From NCBI GenBank assembly GCA_019915135.1, contig JAHLMK010000009.1:186001-250000 (forward strand): a stretch of DNA of 64,000 bases. Direction: 5' to 3'. Positions 30,196-40,457 of this stretch are shown here, one piece after another. Numbering within the stretch: position 1 is the first letter of the stretch; each line of letters begins with the position of its first letter. The notes under the pieces are model-generated. The model had not been told where the DNA came from. It was given only the letters and a program-made list of their open reading frames with translations, and searched no databases. A program made the translations under genes and the position numbers. This DNA comes from Strobilurus pachycystidiatus (taxonomy: Eukaryota > Basidiomycota > Agaricomycetes > Agaricales > Physalacriaceae).

Positions 30196-31527
30196 ATGCA
30201 TCGTGTTCCAGTTGAGATCCTCGCCGAAATATTCCAATGGTATTGTCGTGGCAGCGACACCCCACTGCGTACGCAGTACGAGTCGCAGGAAATTGAAGAG
30301 GACTTCATCCCGGACAGCGACCTCCCACTGCGTACACAGGACGAGTTGGAGGTAGTTGAAGAGGACTTGGTCCCGGACCCCCACATTCTCAACATCTCAG
30401 CAGGGCCATGGCTTGTGAGCTATGTATCCAGCCATTGGCGCGCTGTCGCTTTGTCTACACCACGCATCTGGTCGTCTTGGTGCTTTACCAACGAAGACTT
30501 ATTTCCGACTGGATGGTACAACCTCCTCATGATTGCAACAAAGCGCTCTGCCATGCATCCATTACGGATTCGGTTCTGTCCACCCGCGTCGTTACCGGCG
30601 TATTATGACGACGATGGAGAGGACAATCAAGAAGGGGGAGCAGAATCGTCAATGCAACTACAGTGGCTCCGCTTTGTTATGGAGCACTCTCCGAGATGGG
30701 AGGACGTACATCTCAATCTCTACGACGCCAGTCTCGTATCAAGCCTGTCCGTCTTGGAGGACAAGCTTCCAATTCTTCGCACCTTGTCTCTCGCTTTTCC
30801 TTTCGTGACGAAATGGACATTTAACTTCTTACTGTCATCCACCATCAAGGCCTTTCATCGCGCACCTCTCCTCGACACAGTCACCCTTCTCTCCCCGGAT
30901 CACTACCTCGTCCACCTTCCTTATGCCCAACTCCTCTCAATCACGCTGATCCCATACGCCGGGGTTTCCGCCATGAGAGAGGCGTATCGGATACTCTCTG
31001 AATGCTCAAACCTCCAACACCTCCGAGTGACGCGGCATAACCTCAACGATGGCGGTGCACTCCCTCAACTTGCCAATCCCGTTGTGGCGTCACATCTTCG
31101 ACGCCTCGACATGCAATTGACTGGGGATCCACTCCAGCTTGGGTGTTTCAGTGCTCCGGCCCTGGAGGAGCTTCGCCTCACATCGGTCACGGACCTACAA
31201 GATGCAGCATCGTTTGTCGAGCGATCAGGATGTGTGCAGCTGAAAAAACTAGAAATGGAAGTCGGGTGTACTACGGGACTATTGACGGAGGTTCGGAAAA
31301 TTTGTCGCTCAGCACCGAAGTTGAGGGAGCTGAGCTTTGTTGCCAATACTTGGTTTCAGGATGATTATTTGGCCTGGGATGAGAATTGGGGGATCTTTGT
31401 GCAGGAGATGTCGGTCGAGGAAGTGTCGAGGATGCTACCGAGCCTCAGGGTATTTGCTATGGATATCTACTTCCAGAAGAAGTCATTTGTCATGAAGCAT
31501 TCCGTACCGTCTACTATACAACCTTAG
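30196..31527 (+). CDS. F-box protein with leucine-rich C-terminus, copy 2
   Basis: A single-exon gene of 443 residues, paralogue of the gene at 26018 (same start MHRVPVEILAEIFQWYC and ILNISAGPWLVSYVSSHWRAVALSTPR). The role is the same: substrate receptor of an SCF ubiquitin ligase. It differs by an internal tandem duplication in the acidic insert (30255-30386: SDTPLRTQYESQEIEEDFIP then SDLPLRTQDELEVVEEDLVP), which copy 1 has only once, and by many substitutions in the leucine-rich part. That pattern fits diversification of the recognition surface. The 3' end is 40 bp from the convergent F-box gene. Confidence 0.85.
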   Translation: MHRVPVEILAEIFQWYCRGSDTPLRTQYESQEIEEDFIPDSDLPLRTQDELEVVEEDLVPDPHILNISAGPWLVSYVSSHWRAVALSTPRIWSSWCFTNEDLFPTGWYNLLMIATKRSAMHPLRIRFCPPASLPAYYDDDGEDNQEGGAESSMQLQWLRFVMEHSPRWEDVHLNLYDASLVSSLSVLEDKLPILRTLSLAFPFVTKWTFNFLLSSTIKAFHRAPLLDTVTLLSPDHYLVHLPYAQLLSITLIPYAGVSAMREAYRILSECSNLQHLRVTRHNLNDGGALPQLANPVVASHLRRLDMQLTGDPLQLGCFSAPALEELRLTSVTDLQDAASFVERSGCVQLKKLEMEVGCTTGLLTEVRKICRSAPKLRELSFVANTWFQDDYLAWDENWGIFVQEMSVEEVSRMLPSLRVFAMDIYFQKKSFVMKHSVPSTIQP

Positions 31528-31566
31528 TAGATACTACAGTACAGATAGGGCGTCCAAAATGCGACT

Positions 31567-33012
31567 TCATCGAAGAATGGCAGTCAGATCATGATGTTGG
31601 TCGTGTACCACGAATGAGGTGAGCTTCGGCAGTTCCCTGACCAAGCCAATAGCGCGAATGGCTTTAGAAACCCGAGCGACAAACTGTGTACAGAGAGTGA
31701 CCCTCTCGAGGGATGCCGATGACTGTCGCACAGCACGACATATCTCGATATACGATGGGTTGAATCGCCCAAAACCAAGCTGGAGGCGCTTCAACGAGCA
31801 GTCCGACCGCCGTAGAAATTCCACCATCGGGCCAAACGCATCGACATGATCCACTCGAAGATCTTCGAGCAACGGCGCCTGGAAGATGATCTCCCACCGA
31901 AAAGATCGACGCCCACTAGACGAGACATGGAGGACACGAATGGGGGACGAGACAACGTCGAGTGGGTGACGGTCGAGCTCTTCCGATCCGGGATCGTCCT
32001 CGTCGGGAAGGTCATTGAGCAGGGTAAGAGATTCCAGGCGCGTGGAGTGCCGTAGAAAGCTATGTGCCCGTTTCACGACGCGTAGTCCCGAGTCGCCGTA
32101 ATACTGGATAGCGGTCAACTGGAAGAAGGGAAGTTGGATGATCTCGTTTTCGGTCTCCTTGAACCTCACATTGCGTAGCAGTGGTGCACTCTGGAAGAAG
32201 TTGAGTGCTTTGGGGGGGTTGGGTGGATAGACGGTGGGCCTCGAGGAAAACTCGACATGAAGGGTTTCCAACAATGGGAGGTTTCCAGCTCCGGAGGGTA
32301 GGCCAACGCGCCAGTTTCCTCCAAATTTAAGGGAGACGTGCCTCCATCTGGATGAACTACGCACTAAGCATCCCAGATACTCCCGATAGGCGTCGGCTTC
32401 CGAATCCCAATTGCAATGAGCCTCGAACGTGATAGATAATGGAGATGCGCCGGAGCGGTGCAGGGCAGTTGCAAGTATGTCACGCCATGCGCGAACGAGA
32501 CGAGAACCAACGCCATATCTCCGGGTTTTGAGAAATGACCACAGCTTGGGGGTAGCATGGAGTACCGACCGCCAGTGAGAGGATACATGGCTGAGTAGCC
32601 ACGGACCCGAGCGAATGTCCAACACGTCGAAATCGACGTCGCTGCAATGCCACTTGAAGATTTCGATCAAAACCTCGACAGGGAATCGCCGAAAAGCAGA
32701 TAAGAATCCACGAGACCGAGAAATCATTGTCTCGAGCCGTTCCTCCTCTGCCACGAAGCGATCTCGCTCCGCCACCATTTGCGCTATGGCTGAGTCAAGG
32801 GCTTTCAGCTTCTCGGCGAGGTGACCAAGGCTTTTTGACGCGTTTGGGATGATGTCTTTGCGAATGACTTGCGCGGCGGCTTCGGATACGCGCTCATTAG
32901 AGGTCGAAAGCGTGTCGTAGAACGGAGAGGTAAAACCAGGTATCATAGACTGTGATAGGTAGGGCGCTCCGCAGGATAGGCAGGCAGGTGAGGAAGATAA
33001 TAGATCTGACAT
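31567..33012 (-). CDS. F-box protein with N-terminal coiled coil
   Basis: A single-exon gene of 481 residues. Residues 1-30 have a CLSC pair. A coiled coil of about 45 residues follows (AEKLKALDSAIAQMVAERDR), then the F-box FPVEVLIEIFKWHC and GPWLLSHVSSHWRSVLHATP. The coil-F-box-LRR order is the common layout of agaricomycete F-box proteins. It is only distantly related to the two paralogues upstream. It is probably an SCF receptor with unknown targets. Confidence 0.85.
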   Translation of the reverse strand: MSDLLSSSPACLSCGAPYLSQSMIPGFTSPFYDTLSTSNERVSEAAAQVIRKDIIPNASKSLGHLAEKLKALDSAIAQMVAERDRFVAEEERLETMISRSRGFLSAFRRFPVEVLIEIFKWHCSDVDFDVLDIRSGPWLLSHVSSHWRSVLHATPKLWSFLKTRRYGVGSRLVRAWRDILATALHRSGASPLSITFEAHCNWDSEADAYREYLGCLVRSSSRWRHVSLKFGGNWRVGLPSGAGNLPLLETLHVEFSSRPTVYPPNPPKALNFFQSAPLLRNVRFKETENEIIQLPFFQLTAIQYYGDSGLRVVKRAHSFLRHSTRLESLTLLNDLPDEDDPGSEELDRHPLDVVSSPIRVLHVSSSGRRSFRWEIIFQAPLLEDLRVDHVDAFGPMVEFLRRSDCSLKRLQLGFGRFNPSYIEICRAVRQSSASLERVTLCTQFVARVSKAIRAIGLVRELPKLTSFVVHDQHHDLTAILR

Positions 33013-34016
33013 CTTGTCGGTAGGGCTATAGTCGAGAGATATGAGCAGGTTTCATGATATTGACATGTATAGATACATACCAGCTGTCGAAAGACGACAA
33101 TGGTTGCTTCCAGTGGCGTGCGCCGCAAGAGCTGTTTGACAAGTACTCCAAGTCGCCGCCGTTCGAGTTGGCTAGTCGATAATTATCAGCGCCATCATAG
33201 AACTCCGATGCTTTACATTACCTGTGAGGGGGAGATACTGCTTCCTGGCACTACTCAAACACAAATAAAAAAAACTGGAAGGTTCCTTGTCAAAAGTGTA
33301 AAGATGTGGTTGAGGTCCAAGTCGATCTCGTGGCCAATTATAGATTTCGTAGGCGGTGTTTGATAGTCACCGCGTTCGACTCCCGGCTGTGGACTCTTTT
33401 TGTACGCCACAGAACTCAAAGGAGTGCTTTTTTGACGCTTCTCTAGTCACCGCTGCACTCAACTTTTGTCTGGGCATTCATTCCTCTTATTGTACGCCAC
33501 ACGATTGAGCTGTGTGACAGTCGAAGGTGTGCTCGAGGGAAATCCGACGCTTCTCTGTGGCAGCTAGTAAGTACCACGAGACAGGCATCCGTCAACCATA
33601 TCTCCAGGCCTGCTTTGACTACGCTATTGATAGGGGACAGAAGCCATAGTGCCGCATTCCAGAGATACGAGATACACACTTCTTCTCTTCTTAGACATAT
33701 TGTCGAATTATCACTATGTACAACTCCACAAGACCACGAAAGACCGACCAACTTCTCCTTACCCACACCGCCACCCATCCAACACAAAACACAAAGGATC
33801 CAAATATTGAGTAGTGGCTGCCATTCCATCATAAGAATAACACATCGAGTAAATTAGAGTACTTCATAAATAAATGAGTGAGTGAGTGCAGCAGCTGTTT
33901 TGTTTGTCCTCCTCCCTCCTCCGGGTCTATCCCTCCCTTCCCCTCCCTTCACACATACTCAAAACGCACCCTGGCCTCACCTAACACCCTAGACTTCACA
34001 CGCGCACACGCTCACA
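33013..34016. other. No gene recognised
   Basis: One kilobase with short frames only. Promoter of the F-box gene at its left end, 3' flank of TOM70 at its right end. Confidence 0.4.
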
Positions 34017-36079
34017 TCACATCTGCATCCCACTCGCAATCTGACTGAGCTGCGCCGCCATCTCCGGGTAGTTCCTCATGAACTCAATCTGACTCCGACT
34101 CGCGTACTCATACGTCAGCGCCGCAACCAGCTCGGGCTCTGTCCGCGCCAGCTCTGCCTGCTTGCCGAACCACTGTAAAGAAAAACAAAAGTCAGCATTC
34201 ATTTCTAAACAGATGATTGAGGGAACAAGACACTCACCTCCACCGCCTTATCCACCCTCCCCTGCTGCATGCTCAGCTGCGCCAGCGTCGCCACCGCCGC
34301 ATCGCACTCCGGGTCAATCGACAGCGCCTCCGCACAGCACTCCTCCGCAGGCCCAAACTGCTGATCCTTCTGATACAACGCCAGTCCCTTGTTCACAAGC
34401 GAGAGCACGTTCGGGATCAGACCCGTCTTCGCCTTCTCGATCTCGATCGCGCGGTCGAACTTCTCGATGGCTTCGGCGAAACGGCCTTGGTCGAGCAGGA
34501 GCTCGCCACTACGAAATTAATGATTAGGAAAGGAAAAGGGTGAAGAAGGAAAAGGGAAGGGAACTCACTAATAGTTAAACGGCTCGCTCCGGTTAGGGAA
34601 AGTCGACATCGTATCGCGGAAGATGACCATACTCTGGGGCAGGTTGCCCAGCTTATACTCGGCCACGGCATGCTGGATATGGCTGAACACAAACGAGTCG
34701 TCGAGCTCCTTGCTCTTGGTGTAGTTCTCCGACGCGTCCTGGAACTGATTGAGAATGAACAGAACCTGTCCACGGTGGTAGTAGATATCGGGGTCGTTTG
34801 GGTTCTGCTTTATCGCGTCCTCGAAGCACTGGAAGGCCTGCTCAGGTGCGCTCTGCTCCATGTAGACGCTGGCAATCTTGACGAGGGACTGGGTGAAGGA
34901 GGGGACGAGGTCAATGGAGGTCTGGAGGTCGGACTGAGCGCCGGTGATGTCGGCAGTAAGGAATCTGCAGTATACGATAAGACTGATGAACCGATATTGA
35001 AGGCAGACTTACTTGAATGTACCCCGCAAGTTGAGGGCCTCCGCCTTGAGAGTATCGTTGGACAAGCCCTGCTCAAGGGACTCGTTTACGAGGGACAGCG
35101 CGTGCTGATAGTTTGCCGCGTCTAATGCTTCCAGTGCGAGCTTGAGCGTGTTGTCGCCGGTGGACGGCTCTTCGGGGAGGGCAGGATGTGGCCGTGGTCG
35201 GAATGCAGCGAAGTAGGCGTTGATGAACGTGAACGACGGTAACCGGGGCGGCCGTCCCTGCAGCAACTCCGCCGCCTTTTTCGCCGCGACCGCCTTGAGG
35301 ACGCGCTCCACCGCCTCGCTCGTCGTCTTGTTCGAGAAACGGTCGAAGATGGTCGACGCGGTAAAGTCGCGCAGGGACTCTTCCAAGCGGCCGAGGGCCT
35401 CGAGCGCGGTGGCGCGACGGTTCATGGCCTTGAGGTAGTGCGCATCGAGCGCGAGCGCCCTGTCGCAGTCCTCCACGACGAGCTCATATTTTGGTGGTGA
35501 GAGGTTCATGTAGCACGCGGCGCGGTTGCTGTGGAAGACGGGCTCTGCTTTGGGCGACACCTCGATAGCCTGCGAGTAGAGGTCGACGGCGTCGGCGAAC
35601 TTTTTGGCCTGGTACGCCTGATTGCCCTTGAGCTTGTACTGCGCCGCGAGTTTGGCCAGCTCCTGCATGGATAAATCAGCGCAGCCCGATACCGAACACG
35701 TCGGGCCTACCTCGGTGGACATGGCCGCCACTTCCTCCGACGTGGGGGCGGGCGCAGGGGTCTCCTCTAGTACACGATATCAGCATTGAACCGTCGTATT
35801 GGACGTGAAGCGCGCACCTGCAGGTGCTGCCTTCGGCTTGCGTTCCTCGAGAATGGGCCCGTCCTTGTCCTTCACCGTCTTTTTCTTCTTCCCCGACGAG
35901 CGCTTTTTGTCCTTCTTGTCGCCGCCCTTCCCATTCGACGTGGATGCATAGTAGACGGCGCCGCCGACAGCGACGGCGGCGACGGCGCTCCCAATGAGCA
36001 CGGCCTTTTTGTTCTCGGCGACGAAGGTCTGGACGCGGTCGACGATGCCCGACGACGTGGACGACGAGGAGGACGACAT
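34017..36079 (-). CDS. tom70: Mitochondrial import receptor TOM70
   Basis: Outer-membrane TPR receptor that takes carrier preproteins from Hsp70/Hsp90 and passes them to the TOM pore. From ATG 36079 the order is typical: a short serine-rich N-terminus, one transmembrane helix (KAVLIGSAVAAVAVGGAVYY), a lysine-rich linker, then TPR repeats. The clamp TPRs include AAQYKLKGNQAYQAKKFADA and AVDLYSQAIEVSPKAEPVFH. The C-terminal TPRs include IYYHRGQVLFILNQFQDAS, YYGELLLDQGRFAEAIEKFD and LVNKGLALYQKDQQFGPAEE. The end SQIASGMQM and TGA are at 34017. About five short introns. Length (about 600 residues) and order fit the family. Confidence 0.93.
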
Positions 36080-36726
36080 GGCAGTTGTGGACAAGCTCGG
36101 AGCTGGGACGTTCCGGGAAATTTGCCGTCTAGGCTCGTCGTGGGAAACCCAATGACAAACGCGCGTGACGTCATGGCTGAATCGTTCTTCTCCAATTGCG
36201 CGTCAAGGCGGCCAGCTGGCATTAGGTTGGCCCGTATGTCGACGTGCTGGCACTCAAGAGCATCCTTGACTTGCTGTCGTCTCGGATACTCGATAATCAG
36301 AGGCCACTTTCGCTCTGTAGGCGGAATCTGTGAAGTTAGCTTCCAGCTATTACCAAAGCACCTTGAACAACGTTCTGCCCGCGCCTTTTGAAAGAATGTA
36401 AAGGTACTTCACAATGCGGAAGACATCTCTTTCTATGACCCAAACAGGAACAGAGGCGGCCCACTGCCAGGGTCGAACAATGGGACTGGTCGATGCGCAT
36501 TGTTCGCGTCAATCCCCCATCCTTGCCTTATCCGTCAATGCTGCACTTGCAGGGTCGTACCATGAGTCGCCTTCCTGGTATAAAGCCCCTCGTCTGTTGC
36601 GATATTGTCCCCTCCACCACAATCGCATCTGTACGTTGATCGTATCTCTGCAACGCTAACGACTCTCCTTGCTCCAGCCAACACGTTTATCATCATCACG
36701 TTCATTCACGTCATATAAAATCTAAA
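36080..36726. other. Divergent promoter region
   Basis: Shared 5' region of TOM70 (minus) and the acidic protein (plus). A TATA-like TGGTATAAAGC occurs near 36577. No coding frame is trusted here. Confidence 0.4.
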
Positions 36727-37845
36727 ATGGCCTCCATCACCGAAACAGCCCCCTCCTCCGACTTCGCGAAAGTCGTCCTAGTCGCGCACACCACCCTGGC
36801 GGCGGTGACCAAGCGTCGACGCAGCAATGCCACCGCGTCTGAAACCCAATACGCTCTCAAGGCGTCTCCTGGCAAGGCCACTTCCGTTCGCATCACCAAT
36901 CCCAAGGCCGCTCTCAAAGTGTCCATCACTGGGTATGTCTCACATTATTTCATCGCCGTGTGATGATACTAACATCTCTCGTCTTACAGTCCACGTCCAG
37001 ACACCACTGTCGAAAGCACCTCCCCAGAAGATCTTCAAGTCACTGTCTCAGACCTCGGCCCCGACCACTTCCTCTACACCGAAATCGGCGTCCCTCCCGA
37101 AACATGGGTCCCCGAAGCCCACATCAGCGTCACAGTTCTCGACACTGACGAGGCAGACGAAGGTGGCGCGCGCCTCACCCACCTCTCTCCCATTCCAGAG
37201 GACCAAGTCACTATTCCTCGTCAGACCAAAGCCAAAGTGTGCGTGGAGGAAGAAGAAGTGCGCGAAGATCCAGAAGTCGAGCGACCGTCCCTCGAGCCCA
37301 AGCGCTACTCCGATCATCCCCTCCTCTCCTTACCCTCGCTCTGTGGCCCGCCCACCCCTCTGGACGAAGGCTCCTTCGTCATTCCCCAGCTCAACTTCCT
37401 CCCCTCGCTTGAGTCTGCGTTCAGTGATGACGAAGATGACAACGAGACGGAGTACGACTCCGAGAACGAGTCGGAGAACGAGTACGAGCCTGTCCGCCGG
37501 GATGTTTCGAGCTTCTCCGACGACGACGAAGCCGACGATGTGGACTCGGAGCACGCTCTTGCTCTTGGTGGTCACCGTATCTCGTTCGACGCCGAGCCTG
37601 TTCCCTCACTCGACGACTTCGAGTCTTCCGCCACTCCCATCGAGCGTTCCCATGCTCCGTCCCCAGTCACGTCCATCAAGAAAGCCCTCAGTGTCCTGTT
37701 CCAAGGCACGAAGCGCCGCCGCTCCCAGGACTCGTCGAAGGAGAACGACAGCGAGGACTCGGAGGAGACAAGCGAGGAGATGCCGCAGCAGAAGAAGCGC
37801 AGGCTCGTCGCTCTGCCGCCTCGTCGTCCTCTTGGGCGGGTGTAA
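36727..37845 (+). CDS. Acidic protein of unknown function
   Basis: Two exons (36727-36932 and 36990-37845; intron GTATGT..TTACAG) give about 353 residues. The N-terminal 100 residues contain regular beta-like segments (FAKVVLVAHTTLAAVTK, VTVSDLGPDHFLYTEIG) and could be a small beta domain. The remainder is disordered: acid blocks (DDEDDNETEYDSENESENEY, FSDDDEADDVDSE), then a basic C-terminus with GTKRRRSQDSS and QQKKRRLVALPP that look like nuclear localisation signals. The first 70 residues have some resemblance to a nucleoplasmin-type layout, but I would not name it. Probably nuclear, perhaps a histone- or rRNA-handling protein. Confidence 0.7.
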
Positions 37846-38569
37846 TGCACAAATTGACTTCTCTCCCCCCACGTTCCTCTTTTTCTTCAAAATGTTTAAT
37901 CATGACCGACTCGGTGTATGCATTTGATATGCATCCTTCTGTAACCTCGAAGTAACTGTAGCGATAGCTCCTTCCTCTCCTTATTAGTGTAGCACGTCCC
38001 GAATATTAGTGAGCAGTTTCATGTTCGTAATGCATGGGAGAGATGGAAATCAACTTCAGGGTTTACCTGTCTGGATGAAGCCCCGCGGTCCCTTTCTCTA
38101 GACTTCGAAAGTCGCATCGAACAATTTGAATGCGACTTTTACATGGGAGATCGTGGAGGACTGATTGCAGGTGCGTATTCTGACGTTGTTCGCGACAAGG
38201 AAACGCCTGACTGTGGCCTGTTATCAAGCCATGAGACGTATTCTAGAGGACCGCAGCTTGAACTTACAGGAATTCATTGACGTTCAATGCATTTCAGCTC
38301 TTCATTCGATGAAAGCTACAAATTAGGTAGTATATACGTCGACTAGGCCGTCATTCGCTCGATTGCGTGGATAGTGTTCGGGAAGGACGAGAAGTAACCA
38401 TGTTGTGAAGAATGATTCGACATAACATCGGGATGCCTCCCAAGGCCTCAGGGGATTGTGGGATAGTTCGAACGCTTTCTCTACTTTATATAGATCACAA
38501 GAGATTCCAAGCCACTCATTGCTTTTATATTCTGCAAAGATAATTGTTGTAAGATCTTGAGTAGATCTG
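37846..38569. other. 3' flank, no gene recognised
   Basis: AT-rich spacer between the 3' ends of two convergent genes. A small hairpin (AAAGTCGCAT..ATGCGACTTT, about 38107-38137) is present; no frame is convincing. Confidence 0.4.
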
Positions 38570-39841
38570 TCATGATAGACCTGACTTACTGGGAAGATAC
38601 CAGTCTGACTCTTGAACCTGGAGTAGAGGTTTCACGTATTGAACAAATGCGCCTTCTGGCTGCATGGTGCAGGGGCCCGGTACGACGTGACACAGAACAT
38701 CACGGGCTAGCAGGAATTGTCGAGTGAGACGACGGGATGTCGAGTAAAGGGCGTCCGGTGGGTCGTTTCCAAGAGAAACAAACAGAGAACTGGAGTCGAT
38801 ACCATACGGACGAGAAGCGAACATGACATGCAGGGCGAGGAAAATGTCATAAATGAGTTCAAGCTCGCGATGAGGCGTGAGTTCCTCAGTCACTTGTCGA
38901 GTGCACGGAATACATGCGGGGAGCTTGTAGAATGCGCGGATATCGTTACAGAGTGTCAATGCATCGTCGGGCGCAGCGGGGTCGGACTCGATACTGTCGC
39001 GGACGCGTCGAAGAAGGTGGCTGAAAGATGACGCCTGCTCGTCTTTCACACCTCGAGCGGACTCCATGAGAGCACGGCCGATGATGGTCGAGAGCTCATG
39101 TCTCTGGTCCATCCTGCGACGCTCGTCACGGCGGAGATCCTCAGCAAACAGCGTACGCTCGCGTAGTGCGAGAAGAGCTGTGATGACCGGGTATCTGTAC
39201 TGAAGACCCCCGCTGCGGAGGGCTTCTTCGTACTCCGTAATATCCTTCTCGATGATGTAGAGCGACAAAAGTCGGCGACGGAGAGAGAAAGCATCTTCGG
39301 GAACCCACCCGAGATGAAGTTGATTCAGGAAAATGAAACAGTCATGCACGAGGGCAAGCACGAGCTGCACGGCACTGGCATCGTTGGCATCGAGTAGGCG
39401 GATGACTCGCTGTCCCTTGACTACGAACGGCGGACGGCGAATTTTGTCCTCGAGGGCGACCAAAGGATTGACGACTATGGTTCTGGTCGCATATTCGTAA
39501 GTGGGAGGGGGGATGACAGGTTTCGGCGATGCGGGGCGAGGATGAGACATGAACGCTTGAGCACTGGGCAAAACGAGGATTGGAGAGGGCGGGAGGGATG
39601 GTATGGGCGCTTCCTTCCGGAACATAAGCCATAAAAACAATTGTAAAGCATGGTGACAAGGGCCAGGGTATGTCATCAAACAATAGCGCTTATTGTTTGT
39701 GTCCGGGCTGACCCAGACAGTCAAACATAAACAGACCAGCGGAGAACAATAGTACTTCAAGACAACGTCGAGAGGGAGGCGGAGGTGAGATGATATGAGC
39801 CTGATGAGGACGGCGACCGAAGAAAGTTCCTCGCCTACCAA
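38570..39841 (-). CDS. Hypothetical protein
   Basis: An open frame of about 420 residues without a recognised domain. The first in-frame codon of the long frame is TTG, so the true start is either an ATG further in (for example MTYPG or MFRKEA) or on an upstream exon. Two hydrophobic stretches near the N-terminus (VVLKYYCSPLVCLCLTVWV, ALQLFLWLMF) could be membrane segments. The rest is helical and charged, with blocks such as RRLLSLYIIEKDITEYEEAL and ELIYDIFLALHVMFASRP. It sits 330 bp from a copia insertion. Confidence 0.5.
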   Translation of the reverse strand: MVGEELSSVAVLIRLISSHLRLPLDVVLKYYCSPLVCLCLTVWVSPDTNNKRYCLMTYPGPCHHALQLFLWLMFRKEAPIPSLPPSPILVLPSAQAFMSHPRPASPKPVIPPPTYEYATRTIVVNPLVALEDKIRRPPFVVKGQRVIRLLDANDASAVQLVLALVHDCFIFLNQLHLGWVPEDAFSLRRRLLSLYIIEKDITEYEEALRSGGLQYRYPVITALLALRERTLFAEDLRRDERRRMDQRHELSTIIGRALMESARGVKDEQASSFSHLLRRVRDSIESDPAAPDDALTLCNDIRAFYKLPACIPCTRQVTEELTPHRELELIYDIFLALHVMFASRPYGIDSSSLFVSLGNDPPDALYSTSRRLTRQFLLARDVLCHVVPGPCTMQPEGAFVQYVKPLLQVQESDWYLPSKSGLS

Positions 39842-40175
39842 ACCTCTTGTAGGTTACCGTTCATAACGATACCGCAATTCTCTCGCGATACAAAAGCAGA
39901 TCAGCCGACGAAATTGCACATGACGGCGGTATTGATCGCATTCGTGGGGCGTGCGGCAGAAACCATCGCTTGTGTCGTCTTGTCGCCTTAGGATTTTCGT
40001 AAGACAACACTGCCGCCGTCGCCCCACCGCTTTGCATGACCACCCAGCGTCAAAAGCTTCGCAGAAGTTAGATCTGGTTGTCAATCTTTACTAGAAGAGT
40101 TGTAGAGGCTTGTCAGCTCAGAATTTGGGATGTAGCAGGACACAAACCAGAATAAACGTTCAAGATAAACACACC

Positions 40176-40450
40176 TGTTGGCGCAGGTTAAGTTTACGGT
40201 AGTTTAGACGGACGGGTGAGGTCCGAAACTGATCACACGAAGATGTTGGGGTCAAGTAGTAAGTTGTATTCGATACAGTACCTACCGAACATGATGTCTT
40301 ATATACTAGCTAAGAGGCTGTGTACTGCGGACTACGGAATGATATAGAAAATTAGAGAACATACGTGTACTCATGAGAACGCGAGTGAATGCCCGAGTCC
40401 GCGCTGCGGATAGCGGGTTGCCCGATGCCCGAGTTGGGTCTCGTCCAACA
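40176..40450 (-). repeat. Copia 3' LTR (275 bp)
   Basis: Starts TGTTGGCGCAGG and ends TCGTCCAACA on the plus strand. Same as 44952-45226 by eye. Left flank ACACC is the target duplication. Confidence 0.93.
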
Positions 40451-40457
40451 CTCCCCC

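Noticed and set aside
33355..33400. Possible tRNA (CGTTCGACTCC resembles a B box)
   Set aside because: No acceptor or D arm pairs upstream, and no A box at the right distance.
36827..37927. 366-codon plus-strand frame rich in Ser, Arg and Pro
   Set aside because: It overlaps the two-exon acidic protein in another frame; splice sites, composition and frame conservation favour the acidic product.
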